A stretch of DNA of 64,000 bases, taken from assembly GCF_001277345.1 (NCBI RefSeq), contig NZ_LIUT01000001.1:1448358-1512357 (forward strand), read 5' to 3'. This stretch comes from Paenibacillus solani (lineage in GTDB: Bacteria > Bacillota > Bacilli > Paenibacillales > Paenibacillaceae). This document shows, piece after piece, positions 25,615 through 34,892 of this stretch; within the stretch, counting starts at the first letter, position 1, and every line of letters begins with the position of its first letter. Below the pieces are notes generated by a model. That model did not search any database. It saw nothing but the letters and a program-made list of their open reading frames with translations, and was not told where the DNA came from. A program made the position numbers and the translations under genes.

Positions 25615-26616
25615 ATGATTCAGCAGCTGCTGCAAGCTTATTGGCCAGACTGGACTGGAGATACCGTGGAAGGTCCTTCAGGCTGGAATAATACGACCCG
25701 CTTTATTTATAACTCTCAGCGTCGCTCGGTCATGCGCATTTACAATACACATCGTGACAAATCGAGGATCGAATTCGAGTTTGCGGTTTTGGATTCACTG
25801 CAGTCAATGTCTTTGAGCTTTAAGATTCCCACACCTATTCCGGCCACGCTTGGCGAGAAGGCGGTTCAGATTCAGGATGGAAGCGATCGTTACGCTTGCC
25901 TATTCGCATATATAGAGGGAGCGCGTCCAGAAGAAGACGACATTCAAGCAGCATACTCCTTTGGAGAGAAGACGGGAGAATTGGTTCATGCCCTTGCGAA
26001 ATGTTCGGTCGAAGAGGAACCAGTGTATCCGCCTTATTTCGAGCTGCTTCAGTCCTATCCTTCATGCAGTAAGGCGTTCATCTTGGATTTCTGCAAGCAA
26101 CCGCCCATTGAATTTCAAGAGCAACGTGCTGCTCTCCTTACACTGCAAGAAGCATACATCGATATATGCAGCAGGCTGGATTCTATCAAAAGTTTGCCAC
26201 AGCAGCTCGTTCACGGCGACCTGAACTTTTCGAACCTGCTTGTGGATTCGGAGAACATGAATACGGTCACCGCTCTCCTTGATTTTGAATTTTGCACGCG
26301 AGACGTTAGGGCAATGGAGCCGGCGGTGGTCATATCGGGATTTTTGGGGATTCGGGATGAGAGGGAAGCCATACGGCAGTTCTGCGAAGGATTTGCGAGC
26401 ACTGTGCGATTGAGCAAAGAAGAGATTATTGCGATTCCAGTGCTTATGCGATTGCGGTTGGTTGATGTTTTTTTGCATTTTTTTAGCAGGTATCGGGAAG
26501 GGACCGACGAGTTTCATATATTAAAGGAACAAGTGAATATGCTGGCTAATGGATTTAAGAGTTTGGAACAAAGCCAAGAGTGGATGGAGGATTTGTTGTT
26601 TCAAACGTTATTGTAA
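25615..26616 (+). CDS. APH-fold phosphotransferase
   Basis: 333-aa aminoglycoside-phosphotransferase/homoserine-kinase-II fold protein. The catalytic loop is LVHGDLNFSNLLV, the metal-binding DFE lies in LLDFEFCTRDVRA, and an N-terminal GWNNTTRFIYN glycine loop precedes the ATP-lysine region. Substrates of the family include aminoglycosides, choline, homoserine and sugars. Its placement 33 bp after the FGE gene suggests a metabolic rather than a resistance role. Length is normal for the family. Confidence 0.82.
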   Translation: MIQQLLQAYWPDWTGDTVEGPSGWNNTTRFIYNSQRRSVMRIYNTHRDKSRIEFEFAVLDSLQSMSLSFKIPTPIPATLGEKAVQIQDGSDRYACLFAYIEGARPEEDDIQAAYSFGEKTGELVHALAKCSVEEEPVYPPYFELLQSYPSCSKAFILDFCKQPPIEFQEQRAALLTLQEAYIDICSRLDSIKSLPQQLVHGDLNFSNLLVDSENMNTVTALLDFEFCTRDVRAMEPAVVISGFLGIRDEREAIRQFCEGFASTVRLSKEEIIAIPVLMRLRLVDVFLHFFSRYREGTDEFHILKEQVNMLANGFKSLEQSQEWMEDLLFQTLL

Positions 26617-26623
26617 GTTTAAA

Positions 26624-26651
26624 AGCCCGGTTTCTCATGGAAACCGGGCGT
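26624..26651. terminator. Hairpin between convergent genes
   Basis: GCCCGGTTTC / GAAACCGGGC, perfect 10-bp stem with a 6-nt loop. The T-run is displaced (GCATTTTTC), so termination efficiency is uncertain. Confidence 0.7.
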
Positions 26652-26703
26652 GGTGCATTTTTCTTATAAATTGTCACTCGGGAGAAATGGCGAAATCCAA
26701 GCG

Positions 26704-27300
26704 TTATTTTTTAAGTAGATTAATATGATCCAGGTCCGTGCTGCTGTTAAAGATGAACTCTAATTTGTAATTTCCACGATTGTACGTGAGCTTCGTTTGC
26801 TTGGTTTTTCCATTGTTGAATGTGGTGGTAGCATCCGGAGCGAACCAGTTCTGCTTCAGCATTTTCATCGTAATGCCGCCGATGTTCGTCTGTCTTTCCA
26901 CATTGGTGCCAAAATAACGCATTTCGCGTATTTTATTCAACTTATACGAGAAAGCGTAGCCCGGATTCCCCATATTGGCTCCGTATACGTCGAAGGCATC
27001 AGCATCCTTGCCGGGCATCGGAGGCTCGCCAATGGCTTTATATACGTCCTGCTTTGAGCTCTTGCCGATCGTTAAACCGCTGACGGCACCAGGGAATTGT
27101 CCTTTTAATGCGGGTTTATAGAAGCTGTTGAGCGTCTTGAGTGCGTGCTCGGAAGCATAATTGTCGGCACTTGCCGCCGTAGTGGCTTCAGCCTGCTGTA
27201 ATGGAGAAACAGCATGATTTACACCGACAGAACTAAGGCTGACGATGCTTGCCGCTGATAAGGTGACGATTGCATATTTGACTGGTTGTATTAGGTTCAT
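26704..27300 (-). CDS. Secreted YjgB-like (DUF4309) protein
   Basis: 198-aa exported protein. A signal peptide (MNLIQPVKYAIVTLSAASIVSL) is followed by a DUF4309 domain (about 65-195) with GLTIGKSSKQDVYKAIGEP and AFSYKLNKIREMRYFG, as in Bacillus YjgB. The function is unknown; the fold resembles small extracellular or inhibitor-like domains. AGAGG is upstream of the ATG. Single gene. Confidence 0.8.
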   Translation of the reverse strand: MNLIQPVKYAIVTLSAASIVSLSSVGVNHAVSPLQQAEATTAASADNYASEHALKTLNSFYKPALKGQFPGAVSGLTIGKSSKQDVYKAIGEPPMPGKDADAFDVYGANMGNPGYAFSYKLNKIREMRYFGTNVERQTNIGGITMKMLKQNWFAPDATTTFNNGKTKQTKLTYNRGNYKLEFIFNSSTDLDHINLLKK

Positions 27301-27622
27301 GTTGCATCCTCTCCTTCATAGCATCAATTACCACATGCGCAACATATTAAACAGTTGCGCAAGCTTATCTTTCCATTATTCCATGATAAATGAAGCTGAA
27401 GGGCAAAGGGTTACGATTCTATGAAAATGACATTGCAGATTTGATATTTGGATAAGAGTCCTTGTGTTCTGCTAAAACTAGAAGTCCCATGCGTTCTGAA
27501 TATGAAGAATCCGCTCATGTACATTTACTTCATCAGAAAAATGGGGTAAGGGTTCATAAGATGATATGAATTATTGGAAAAATCGTGTAATCTATATAGG
27601 ACCGATTTCTTCAGGAGGAACT
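27301..27622. other. Intergenic region without recognisable feature
   Basis: 322 bp between the divergent YjgB-like and formate/nitrite channel genes. It is AT-rich. I see no clear -35/-10 pair and no FNR-type palindrome, nor any open frame with a good ribosome-binding site. Confidence 0.5.
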
Positions 27623-28420
27623 ATGGAAACCGAATCCTTACTCAAAGTGGAGCAGCTTGCTCTCAAAAAACACAAAATATTCAAACAAAGCCAGCTGCGT
27701 TACATCGCCCGTTCCATGCTCGCCAGCATGTTTATCGGCTTCGGTGTTATTGTTGCTTTCAAGACAGGCAACTTCTTTTATCTGGAGCATTCTCCGCTAA
27801 CCTACCCGATGGCTGCCATCACGTTTGGCGCGGCGATCATTCTGATCGCGTATGGGGGAGGGGACTTATTTACCGGAAATACGTTTTACTACACGTATGC
27901 TGCTCTTCGCAAGAAATTAAGGTGGCTGGAGGTCGTCAAGCTTTGGATTTTCAGCTACATCGGGAATATCTTAGGGGCATGCGCGTTTGCATTGTTAATT
28001 TTCTTAACGGGACTATTTATGGATTCTTCCGTAAACGGATTTCTGCTTGATGTCGTTGAACACAAGATGACCACACCAACCTTACAGCTATTTTTTAGAG
28101 CGATTCTCTGTAACTGGCTTGTATGCCTAGCCTTCTTCATTCCGATGTCCTTAAAGGGCGATGGAGCCAAAATGTTTGCGATGATGCTGTTTGTCTTCTG
28201 CTTTTTCATCTCCGGATACGAGCATAGCATTGCAAATATGTGCACATTCGCCATTGCACTGGTCTTGAATCATCCAGGCACGATTTCTTTTGAAGGCGTA
28301 CTGCATAATCTGATACCAGTAACGATAGGAAATTTGATTGGCGGTGTGCTGCTCATGGGTTTTATGTATTATTTCGTGAACAAACCATTTCTGGATGCCA
28401 AGGAATCGCCAGATGAATAA
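27623..28420 (+). CDS. Formate/nitrite transporter family channel
   Basis: 265-aa FNT-family pentameric channel with six membrane helices. Recognisable are the first-half re-entrant region (YGGGDLFTGNTFY) and the second-half signature NWLVCLAFFIPMSLKG followed by GYEHSIANM. It conducts formate, nitrite, hydrosulfide or lactate depending on subtype; a hydrosulfide role would fit the sulfide locus but is speculation. ATG 27623 with AGGAGG is chosen over an upstream ATG at 27566 that has none. Confidence 0.9.
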   Translation: METESLLKVEQLALKKHKIFKQSQLRYIARSMLASMFIGFGVIVAFKTGNFFYLEHSPLTYPMAAITFGAAIILIAYGGGDLFTGNTFYYTYAALRKKLRWLEVVKLWIFSYIGNILGACAFALLIFLTGLFMDSSVNGFLLDVVEHKMTTPTLQLFFRAILCNWLVCLAFFIPMSLKGDGAKMFAMMLFVFCFFISGYEHSIANMCTFAIALVLNHPGTISFEGVLHNLIPVTIGNLIGGVLLMGFMYYFVNKPFLDAKESPDE

Positions 28421-28449
28421 GACAGTTGGAACAATCAAAATATGAACAA

Positions 28450-28496
28450 AAGGGGCTGATCCATAGTCAATACGACTAAGGACCAGCCCTTTTTCA
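28450..28496. terminator. Rho-independent terminator
   Basis: AAGGGGCTGATCC ... GGACCAGCCCTTTTTC: near-perfect 10-bp stem and T tract. It lies between the convergent FNT and UbiD genes. Confidence 0.8.
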
Positions 28497-28529
28497 TTAC
28501 ACAATTGCTACTGGATTCTCTATTGAATA

Positions 28530-30389
28530 TTACACCCCAGCTGCCATGGGTTTTTTACTGATTTGGATTCGATTTAAGCTGCCCCCGTCCGCAAACAAGC
28601 GCTTGATATTACTCTCTACCTCGGTGTCCGGAATTAACGGCGGAGCTTGGTGCGGTTTCGTTCGTGCATCGATAATGACCGTATCACAGCCCCAGTGTTT
28701 GTGCTGATAGCGGCTGTTCACGCCGTGGATATCATGGGAAGGGTTGCTGCGCGTAAAGGTCGCCCAGAGAAAATTATTCACATTCTCACTCATGAACTCA
28801 CTGTCATCGCACAGGATGATCATCGGACAGGAAGGGAGCGAACCCCGCTCACGAATCGCATCGCTAAGCCTTGACATTTCCTGCTCCACTTCGGAATAAC
28901 TCGTGAAAGGAGCCCCCTGGATGGCGACAATGCCGGGCATGATCCATCGTGCTGGCGAATGGCCAGGCAGATCATTCAGGAGTGCGGGAACCTCTTGGCA
29001 TAATTCTCTTTGTTTATCACCAACCGCTGCGAATACTACCTTGCTGCCGGTATTGAGACCGGTACCAGAATAATCGAGGGTATCAATTGTTGTGTTCGTC
29101 TGGAAGTGGATGTCCCTGCGCAGATCAATACGCTCCAGGATATAGGTCATAAACTCTTCGATGCGATGTGTGCTTAGAGGCTGCTTCTCTTCAGCCGCAA
29201 TAAACAGGTATTTGGCTAAACTCAGCTGGCCTGTACCCAATATCCGATTGGAAATCGTGAGAAGCTCTGCCGGCTGTTTCACTTGTTGGTAGGGGGTGTA
29301 CCGTTCGCTGCCAATCGCCAAGAGCAAGGGGTGTACACCCGCTGCATCAACCGCATGAACTTCTTTCACGCCCGGAATTTCCTGCCGGATCGCCCCGCCG
29401 GTCAGTTCGTGAATCAATTCGCCGAAGGAAGTGTCTTCCTGCGGAGGCCTTCCCACGACCGTAAATGGATAGATCGCATTCTGCTTGGCATAGACCTTAT
29501 GCACACGCATAACAGGAAATGGGTGAACAAGGCTGTAATAACCGAGATGATCGCCAAAAGGCCCTTCGGGCTTGGTTTCCCCGGGGTAAATCTCGCCTGT
29601 AATGACGAAATCTGCATCATGGCTAATGCAATAACCGTCAACATAGCTGTAACGGAAATGACGTCCGGAGAGCAAACCGGCAAAAGTAAGCTCGCTCATG
29701 CCTTCCGGAAGCGGCATAACCGCTGAAATCGTATGTGCAGGAGGCCCTCCGATAAAACAACTTACCTTCAGCGGCTGTCCCAGTTTAGTTGCCTTCGCCT
29801 GATGGATCCCAATACCCCGGTGTATTTGATAATGAATGCCGACTTCTCGGTTTATATCGTATTCATTGCCTGTAAGCTGTACCCGATACATGCCCAGGTT
29901 GGAGTTCATGATACCGGGTTTTTCTGGATCTTCCGAGTATACTTGAGGCAGGGTAACGAAAGCCCCACCGTCGTCCTTCCAGTGTTTAATCAGCGGCAGA
30001 TCGGTAATCTGGATTTCCTGAAAGCCGGGCGGGAGGCCTGTTTTTTTGATGGGGAGTGCCGATTTGGCTGCAAGTCCCGCTCCAAGATGCTTGAATGGTT
30101 GTTTTAACGCCTTCATCGGATTATTGCGGATAGCGATGACGTCCTGAGTGGACTCAAAGGTATCCCGAAATATGAATTTGCTGCGTTCGATTGTGCCGAA
30201 CAGGTTGGATACTGCCCGGAATTTTGAACCCTTAACCTTCTCGAATAACAGAGCCGGACCGCCCGCTTCATAGACTTTCATATGTATAGCTGCCATTTCG
30301 AGATGAGGATCAACCTCTTCATGGACTCGTATTAAATGACCGTTTTTCTCCAGATCCACGATACATTCTTCCAGATTATGATATTTCAT
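28530..30389 (-). CDS. UbiD-family prenylated-FMN decarboxylase
   Basis: 619-aa UbiD-family (de)carboxylase, of the longer menaquinone/aromatic type. Conserved blocks include RVHEEVDPHLEMAAI at the N-terminus, VGIHYQIHRGIGIHQAKA in the prenyl-FMN site, and the PEGPFGDHLGYYS and QEDTSFGELIHELTGGAI motifs with catalytic Glu/Arg. It needs prenylated FMN from a UbiX-type prenyltransferase, which is not in this window. The substrate could be an aromatic acid or a demethylmenaquinone precursor. Single gene. Confidence 0.9.
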   Translation of the reverse strand: MKYHNLEECIVDLEKNGHLIRVHEEVDPHLEMAAIHMKVYEAGGPALLFEKVKGSKFRAVSNLFGTIERSKFIFRDTFESTQDVIAIRNNPMKALKQPFKHLGAGLAAKSALPIKKTGLPPGFQEIQITDLPLIKHWKDDGGAFVTLPQVYSEDPEKPGIMNSNLGMYRVQLTGNEYDINREVGIHYQIHRGIGIHQAKATKLGQPLKVSCFIGGPPAHTISAVMPLPEGMSELTFAGLLSGRHFRYSYVDGYCISHDADFVITGEIYPGETKPEGPFGDHLGYYSLVHPFPVMRVHKVYAKQNAIYPFTVVGRPPQEDTSFGELIHELTGGAIRQEIPGVKEVHAVDAAGVHPLLLAIGSERYTPYQQVKQPAELLTISNRILGTGQLSLAKYLFIAAEEKQPLSTHRIEEFMTYILERIDLRRDIHFQTNTTIDTLDYSGTGLNTGSKVVFAAVGDKQRELCQEVPALLNDLPGHSPARWIMPGIVAIQGAPFTSYSEVEQEMSRLSDAIRERGSLPSCPMIILCDDSEFMSENVNNFLWATFTRSNPSHDIHGVNSRYQHKHWGCDTVIIDARTKPHQAPPLIPDTEVESNIKRLFADGGSLNRIQISKKPMAAGV

Positions 30390-30506
30390 TGCTTGGCTCC
30401 AATCCCTTAAGATAGTGAACGTATCCTACTATTATCGGCAATCTCAGAGCGAAGGTCAATGATACCTGGTATAGCCGCTGCAGGGATGCTCGCTTATTAT
30501 ATAGTA

Positions 30507-30543
30507 ATCGCCTTGTTCCCAGATGATGAAGGAACAAGGCGAT
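30507..30543. terminator. Perfect 13-bp hairpin without T-run
   Basis: ATCGCCTTGTTCC / GGAACAAGGCGAT with an 11-nt loop, just downstream of the TraB/GumN gene stop on the minus strand. Neither strand shows a T tract after the stem, so it may stabilise the mRNA 3' end rather than terminate. Confidence 0.55.
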
Positions 30544-30557
30544 GATAGACATGCCTA

Positions 30558-31946
30558 TTATTTTTCTACTAACAGGACATCGTAGCCTTTTTCCTTTAAT
30601 AGATCGACTACCATGCCCTCCACAACATAATGCGCTGCACCTACAACGACGAAGGAAGTGTGGGTTCCGTCTTTCTCCAGCAACTCGGCCAGTTTGATCG
30701 CCATATTCTTGTCTCTTTCTCCAATCAGACGCTGGTTTGTGTCACCTTCCGTAAACGCACCTTCAGCGGCAAGTGTTTTCTTCAGGCCCTCTGCATCGCC
30801 TTTAATCCAATATTGCTGCATTTGTTTCAGGTTATTGGCGATGTTCTTACTTCCGGTTTCTGACAGGAGTACATCCAGAATTTCCTCCAGTTCCTGCACT
30901 TGAGTGTCAACTGGCACGTCAGCGAACAGATCTGCTTGGAGTTTGATGCTCTCAAGCTCATGGATCGGTTTGCCTGTCAGCATGGCGCTGAGCAGGAAGT
31001 GTTGGTCGATTCCGGTCGCCATGGCCAAACCGCTGTCCGTCGGATCTTCAATATACCCAAGTGTAGTTAGGGTGTTCGATATGCCAAATGGTTTGTAGCT
31101 GTCGAACGTATTCGCTGGTATTTCCATCTTTTTCAGCAGACGTTGGAGCTTTTCGTAAGTGGCTGCCGGAATATGATCTTGCAGCTTGGTGCCGTCACTG
31201 TATACCATTTGGTTCTGGAAATACGTCATATCTCCGTTTACGATATCCACCTCGACCCACAGATCGTCTGAGGCTGCAAATGCATCACGTATGCTTTTAT
31301 GCATCGGGTACATATCGGTAATGCCTAAATGAACCGAACCGAGCAAATACAGGGTGTTGTTGTTATGAGTTACTTTCCACAGCAGGCCTTCTGCTCCACC
31401 ACCGGCCGTATCGTATGTATATTCGACCAATCTACTGGCCATTACAGCTGCTTGTTCCACTGTAGCAGGCTGATCCAGCTGAAGGCCCGTTTTCGTTCCT
31501 TTTACGATGCCTTTTTGCTGCATGTATTCAACCGCTTCAACCCCCGTGTTTCCAAAAGCTTCAGGTAGCTCGTAATGGGAGATTAGTTGAAATAAGGCAG
31601 TAATGAGTGTTTCCCTGTTAATGACTTCTCCTACGGGCAGGGAGGGGGTACCGGACTTCTTCTTAAGACCAAGCTGGTCCAGTTTGTTCTCCGTCGTATC
31701 CAACAGGGACTCGAACTTGGCTTCTGTAATGGATTGTCTGAAGGTCCCGTCATAGTACCAATCCATCGGATAAATACCGTATTTCTCGCCTTCGTTCAGT
31801 GTGGCCACAGACCAAGGGCTGATATCGGGTACGGCTCCTGGAGTATCGGCATAAAGTTGCGGGATTTGGCCCAACAGAATGGTCAAACTCAGCGCACCTG
31901 CACCTACCCAGCGCTTAATTCTGCTCCAGCGTTTATGTTGCTGCAT
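30558..31946 (-). CDS. Secreted TraB/GumN family protein
   Basis: 462-aa exported protein. It has a signal peptide (helix about 14-28, cleaved near LYADT). An S-layer-homology-like region follows (about 35-180, with VINRETLITALFQL and QPATVEQAAVMASRLVEY). The TraB/GumN domain (about 190-462) has the family motif WKVTHNNNTLYLLGSVHLG and the C-terminal VVVGAAHYVVEGMVVDLL, the two Gly-His signatures of this tiki/EreA-like metalloprotease superfamily. GAGAGGAG supports ATG 31946 over an upstream start at 31997. The physiological role is unknown. Confidence 0.85.
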   Translation of the reverse strand: MQQHKRWSRIKRWVGAGALSLTILLGQIPQLYADTPGAVPDISPWSVATLNEGEKYGIYPMDWYYDGTFRQSITEAKFESLLDTTENKLDQLGLKKKSGTPSLPVGEVINRETLITALFQLISHYELPEAFGNTGVEAVEYMQQKGIVKGTKTGLQLDQPATVEQAAVMASRLVEYTYDTAGGGAEGLLWKVTHNNNTLYLLGSVHLGITDMYPMHKSIRDAFAASDDLWVEVDIVNGDMTYFQNQMVYSDGTKLQDHIPAATYEKLQRLLKKMEIPANTFDSYKPFGISNTLTTLGYIEDPTDSGLAMATGIDQHFLLSAMLTGKPIHELESIKLQADLFADVPVDTQVQELEEILDVLLSETGSKNIANNLKQMQQYWIKGDAEGLKKTLAAEGAFTEGDTNQRLIGERDKNMAIKLAELLEKDGTHTSFVVVGAAHYVVEGMVVDLLKEKGYDVLLVEK

Positions 31947-32165
31947 GAATCGTGCTCCTCTCGAATCTATTTCGTATATGGTAGATAAAGACGCCATATT
32001 ACTAGATTATACCATGAGATGAACATGTTCTGAAAAAGATGCATTAGTGAATGCCAAACGTCGAAGCAGTATACACATGTGTATGCGCAGATATCTCTGT
32101 CGCAGGGGGATGACGTTACATGAGTGACATCCAGTTATTGAGATGATAAAAGGGGGGAACATGCT

Positions 32166-32621
32166 TTGTTACATCCGGTGAGTCTGTTCATACCATTAAT
32201 GATCCTGCTGCCTAATTTACTATTTTTCATATATCCACCCCGAAATATGTCCAGTCAGCCCAGCAGCAGTATTATCTTCACTGCGGCTGAAGGGATCGGG
32301 CGAATAGGAGTCATGATTGTTCCTATATTCTATGTGATGCATGTAGAGCAAGGGTATGAGATCATGTCAATGATCATCATGATGTTGTCGCTCTTGCTCT
32401 ATTATGGATGCTGGTGTAGATATTATTGGGGCAGAAGGGAGTATCGCCTGTTATTTCAATCGTTTCTGGGCATCCCGGTGCCGCTGGCGATCAGTCCGGT
32501 GATTTATTCCTTGGCAGCCTCGGTGGTTTTGCATTCCGTCTTCTTGTTGATAATCAGCATCGTATTTGCAGCTGGCCATATTCCGAACAGCCTGAAGGAA
32601 TGGAGGAGGATTAAGCAATAG
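32166..32621 (+). CDS. Four-helix membrane protein of unknown function
   Basis: 151-aa hydrophobic protein with four predicted membrane helices (about 5-22, 42-60, 65-82, 105-140). The TTG start at 32166 is supported by GGGGGG at 8 nt; no ATG in frame fits as well. A CxC and aromatic patch (YYGCWCRYYW) lies between helices. I do not recognise a defined function. Confidence 0.65.
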   Translation: MLHPVSLFIPLMILLPNLLFFIYPPRNMSSQPSSSIIFTAAEGIGRIGVMIVPIFYVMHVEQGYEIMSMIIMMLSLLLYYGCWCRYYWGRREYRLLFQSFLGIPVPLAISPVIYSLAASVVLHSVFLLIISIVFAAGHIPNSLKEWRRIKQ

Positions 32622-32683
32622 CTTTAAGCTGTAATACACGTTCTGTTACCATCAAATGCGATTTAGCGAGAGCAAATACAAAA

Positions 32684-32719
32684 AAGCAGCCCTTTCGCGT
32701 GTTGGCGAAAGGGCTGCTT
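32684..32719 (-). terminator. Rho-independent terminator
   Basis: AAGCAGCCCTTTCGC / GCGAAAGGGCTGCTT, perfect 15-bp stem and 6-nt loop. The minus strand continues with TTTTTTG, so it ends the DUF2653 transcript; it may also act on the convergent gene at 32166. Confidence 0.92.
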
Positions 32720-32732
32720 CTTGTATATATGC

Positions 32733-33011
32733 TTATTGCTGAACAACAGCAATAATTTCGTCTTCCAGCTCAAGTCTTACCTGCTCGCTGTAGGCACGGA
32801 TATCGTACTCGGAGTGCAGGTAGCGGAGTATCGCCTCAATAAGGTTTGCCTCGATCAAGTATTGTGTTCTTCCATTGACCCATACTTCAGCAGTATATCC
32901 GGTTTCTTCGTCCCAGCTGAGTTCAAGCGATACATCGGTCGGTTTAACGCCCCTGCGCTCCGCCTGATGAAGACAGACCGCATTGATGATTTCATCCATG
33001 CTTAAAATCAT
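32733..33011 (-). CDS. DUF2653 family protein (YxcD-like)
   Basis: 92-aa acidic cytoplasmic protein matching the YxcD/DUF2653 family by length and pattern: DEIINAVCLHQAERRGV at the N-terminus, a WDEETGYTAEVWVNGRTQYL beta-hairpin, and a helical end. Function unknown. It lies 3 bp downstream of the membrane protein gene (33015-33452), so the two form an operon. Confidence 0.8.
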   Translation of the reverse strand: MILSMDEIINAVCLHQAERRGVKPTDVSLELSWDEETGYTAEVWVNGRTQYLIEANLIEAILRYLHSEYDIRAYSEQVRLELEDEIIAVVQQ

Positions 33012-33014
33012 AGA

Positions 33015-33452
33015 TTAGTACCGATTTTGATGATCGTCACGACGCTCGTTTTGTTGACGACGGTTTCTAACGGCACGTACAATGGCCATAACGATCATAA
33101 TCAATGCCCAGATGGCGATCAGGTTAATGACCAAGCCCATGATTTCGCCCATGAAGCCCATGCCTGCAAACATGCTGCCGAAGAGCAAGCCAGCGAGTCC
33201 GCCGATCATGAGACCTTTCATCAAGCTGCCGCCGCTAAAGAATCCCCGCTTTGCTGTATTGCCTGCTGCTCCTGTCGTATTGGAGCGATTGTTCGATTGT
33301 TGAACATTGTTGGTATTCTTTTTCGGTGTGCTGTTGTATGTCTTGGTCCCGGATTTAAAACCTCCTCCGCCTCTTCTGGCATCTACGGAATCAGGTGTCA
33401 GCGCTACAAAGAAGAGTGTAATCGCCACGAGAATAGTCAGTACTTTTTTCAT
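33015..33452 (-). CDS. Exported small membrane protein, Tim44-N-terminal-like
   Basis: 145-aa protein. A signal peptide (MKKVLTILVAITLFFVALTP) is followed by an Arg/Gly-rich and Asn/Ser/Thr-rich linker (26-70), then two glycine-rich hydrophobic segments (about 77-100 and 102-128), ending in an Arg/Gln/Asn/His-rich tail. This matches the membrane part of Tim44-like proteins found in Bacilli but lacks the Tim44 domain. GGGAGG precedes the ATG. Role unknown; co-transcribed with the DUF2653 gene. Confidence 0.72.
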   Translation of the reverse strand: MKKVLTILVAITLFFVALTPDSVDARRGGGGFKSGTKTYNSTPKKNTNNVQQSNNRSNTTGAAGNTAKRGFFSGGSLMKGLMIGGLAGLLFGSMFAGMGFMGEIMGLVINLIAIWALIMIVMAIVRAVRNRRQQNERRDDHQNRY

Positions 33453-33508
33453 TGTGTTCTGTCGAACCTCCCAGTAAATTTAGAGTATAAAAAAGTAATA
33501 CGGACGGG

Positions 33509-34087
33509 TCACGATAAGGTTTCAAACTTTGTTCGTCCATGGTCAGAGTTTGTTATGCTTTGCTGCTGTCTCAGCAATTCCAGTACCCAATCGCACCATT
33601 TCAGCTCGGTTTCAGCCATCAATAACCCCTTGGTAGCGAGTATATAATTGCTGAAAGCCTTGCTTCCAATCTGGCGGGTATCCTCCGGGATCCCCTCTAA
33701 AATCTGTTCATAATAGCGCTGTTTCTCCAAATAACCAATTCTGCGATCCTCGAAAATATCAATGGCAATGCCGGTCTCTGTCAGCCACAGGCAAAAGGTG
33801 CGCAGAGAAAGCTCATCCTTCGTAACTGCGGGCGCGATCGGCTGGTACATCCATTCACGCAGCTTCTGCATGCCTTTTTCCGTAATCGCATAAATTTTCT
33901 TATCCGGTTTGTCGCTTTGCTGGACCCAGTGCGAGGACAACAGATGTTTCTCTTCCATTCTGGACAGCAGAGGATAGATTTGACTATGTTTGGCCTGCCA
34001 AAATGGCTGAATTCGAAGCATCAAATCATATCCCGATGATTCTTTTCTTGCTAGTAATCCTAACAAGCCGTATGACAACGTATTCAT
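33509..34087 (-). CDS. PadR-family transcriptional regulator
   Basis: 192-aa PadR/Vir-type repressor. The N-terminal winged helix has LGLLARKESSGYDLM and HSQIYPLLSRMEEKHLL, with the wing KKIYAITEKGMQKLREW; the C-terminal helical Vir domain follows (about 95-185). ATG 34087 is preceded by GGGAG at 8 nt; the longer frame is unsupported. Target genes are unknown; neither neighbour is an obvious transporter. Confidence 0.9.
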   Translation of the reverse strand: MNTLSYGLLGLLARKESSGYDLMLRIQPFWQAKHSQIYPLLSRMEEKHLLSSHWVQQSDKPDKKIYAITEKGMQKLREWMYQPIAPAVTKDELSLRTFCLWLTETGIAIDIFEDRRIGYLEKQRYYEQILEGIPEDTRQIGSKAFSNYILATKGLLMAETELKWCDWVLELLRQQQSITNSDHGRTKFETLS

Positions 34088-34233
34088 GGACATAGCTCCC
34101 TTTGAAACGCATATCGTGGACTGCAGGGGAGTAAATCCGCCCACGGGTCCGTTGTTAAAAAGTGTACACTGAAACTGTATGGTTTGACAACCGGGAGAGA
34201 GGGGAATCTCTCTGCATTTGGTAAAATTGTGAC

Positions 34234-34266
34234 TAAAAAAGCACAAACGCAGGAGCGTTTGTGCTT
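34234..34266 (-). terminator. Rho-independent terminator
   Basis: GCACAAACGC / GCGTTTGTGC, perfect 10-bp stem with a 4-nt loop, followed on the minus strand by TTTTTTAG. It ends the carbonic anhydrase transcript. Confidence 0.92.
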
Positions 34267-34285
34267 CGATTTGACTTCAGCTGTT

Positions 34286-34855
34286 TTATTCGTTCTCGTA
34301 TCCTTCTACGACCAGATCAAGCGCCCCGGTGGTAGGGTCGATGACCATGCCGTGAACGGGTACATTTGGCGGAAGAAGAGGATGGTTTTTGATCAGATCA
34401 ACTGTGTTTTTGACGCCTTCTGTAATGTTATCGAATCCGCGGAGCCATTTGGACAAGCGGATGCCGGAGTTTTCCAGTGTGGACAGAACTTCATCCGAGA
34501 TGCCGCGGTCTCTCATATGCTGAATCATTACCTCGGCATTCAGGGAAGCCATGCCGCATTCGTAGTGACCTACAACGATAACTTCTTCAGCCTGGAGTTC
34601 GTACAGTGCAACCATGACACTGCGCATAACACTACCGAATGGCTGGGAAATAATAGCACCTGCGTTTTTAATGATTTTGACATCGCCATTCTTGAAATTC
34701 ATCGCTTTAGGGAGCAGTTCCACCAAGCGTGTGTCCATACAAGTAATAATAACAAGTTTCTTCTCTGGGAAGGCACTAGTCAGATATGATTCATATTCTT
34801 TGTTCTCTACAAAAGTACGGTTGTGCTCCAAAATATTATTCAGGTGTTTTTCCAT
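34286..34855 (-). CDS. Beta-class carbonic anhydrase
   Basis: 189-aa beta carbonic anhydrase. Zinc ligands are Cys39 (ITCMDTR, with the Asp41-Arg43 dyad), His97 and Cys100 (GHYECG). It interconverts CO2 and bicarbonate in the cytoplasm. ATG 34855 follows AAAGGAG at 9 nt; the longer open frame overlaps the upstream gene. It lies 37 bp after the HesB-like gene and has a strong terminator. Confidence 0.93.
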   Translation of the reverse strand: MEKHLNNILEHNRTFVENKEYESYLTSAFPEKKLVIITCMDTRLVELLPKAMNFKNGDVKIIKNAGAIISQPFGSVMRSVMVALYELQAEEVIVVGHYECGMASLNAEVMIQHMRDRGISDEVLSTLENSGIRLSKWLRGFDNITEGVKNTVDLIKNHPLLPPNVPVHGMVIDPTTGALDLVVEGYENE

Positions 34856-34892
34856 TGATATACTCTCCTTTGTATCGGTTGTTTGGCCTTGC

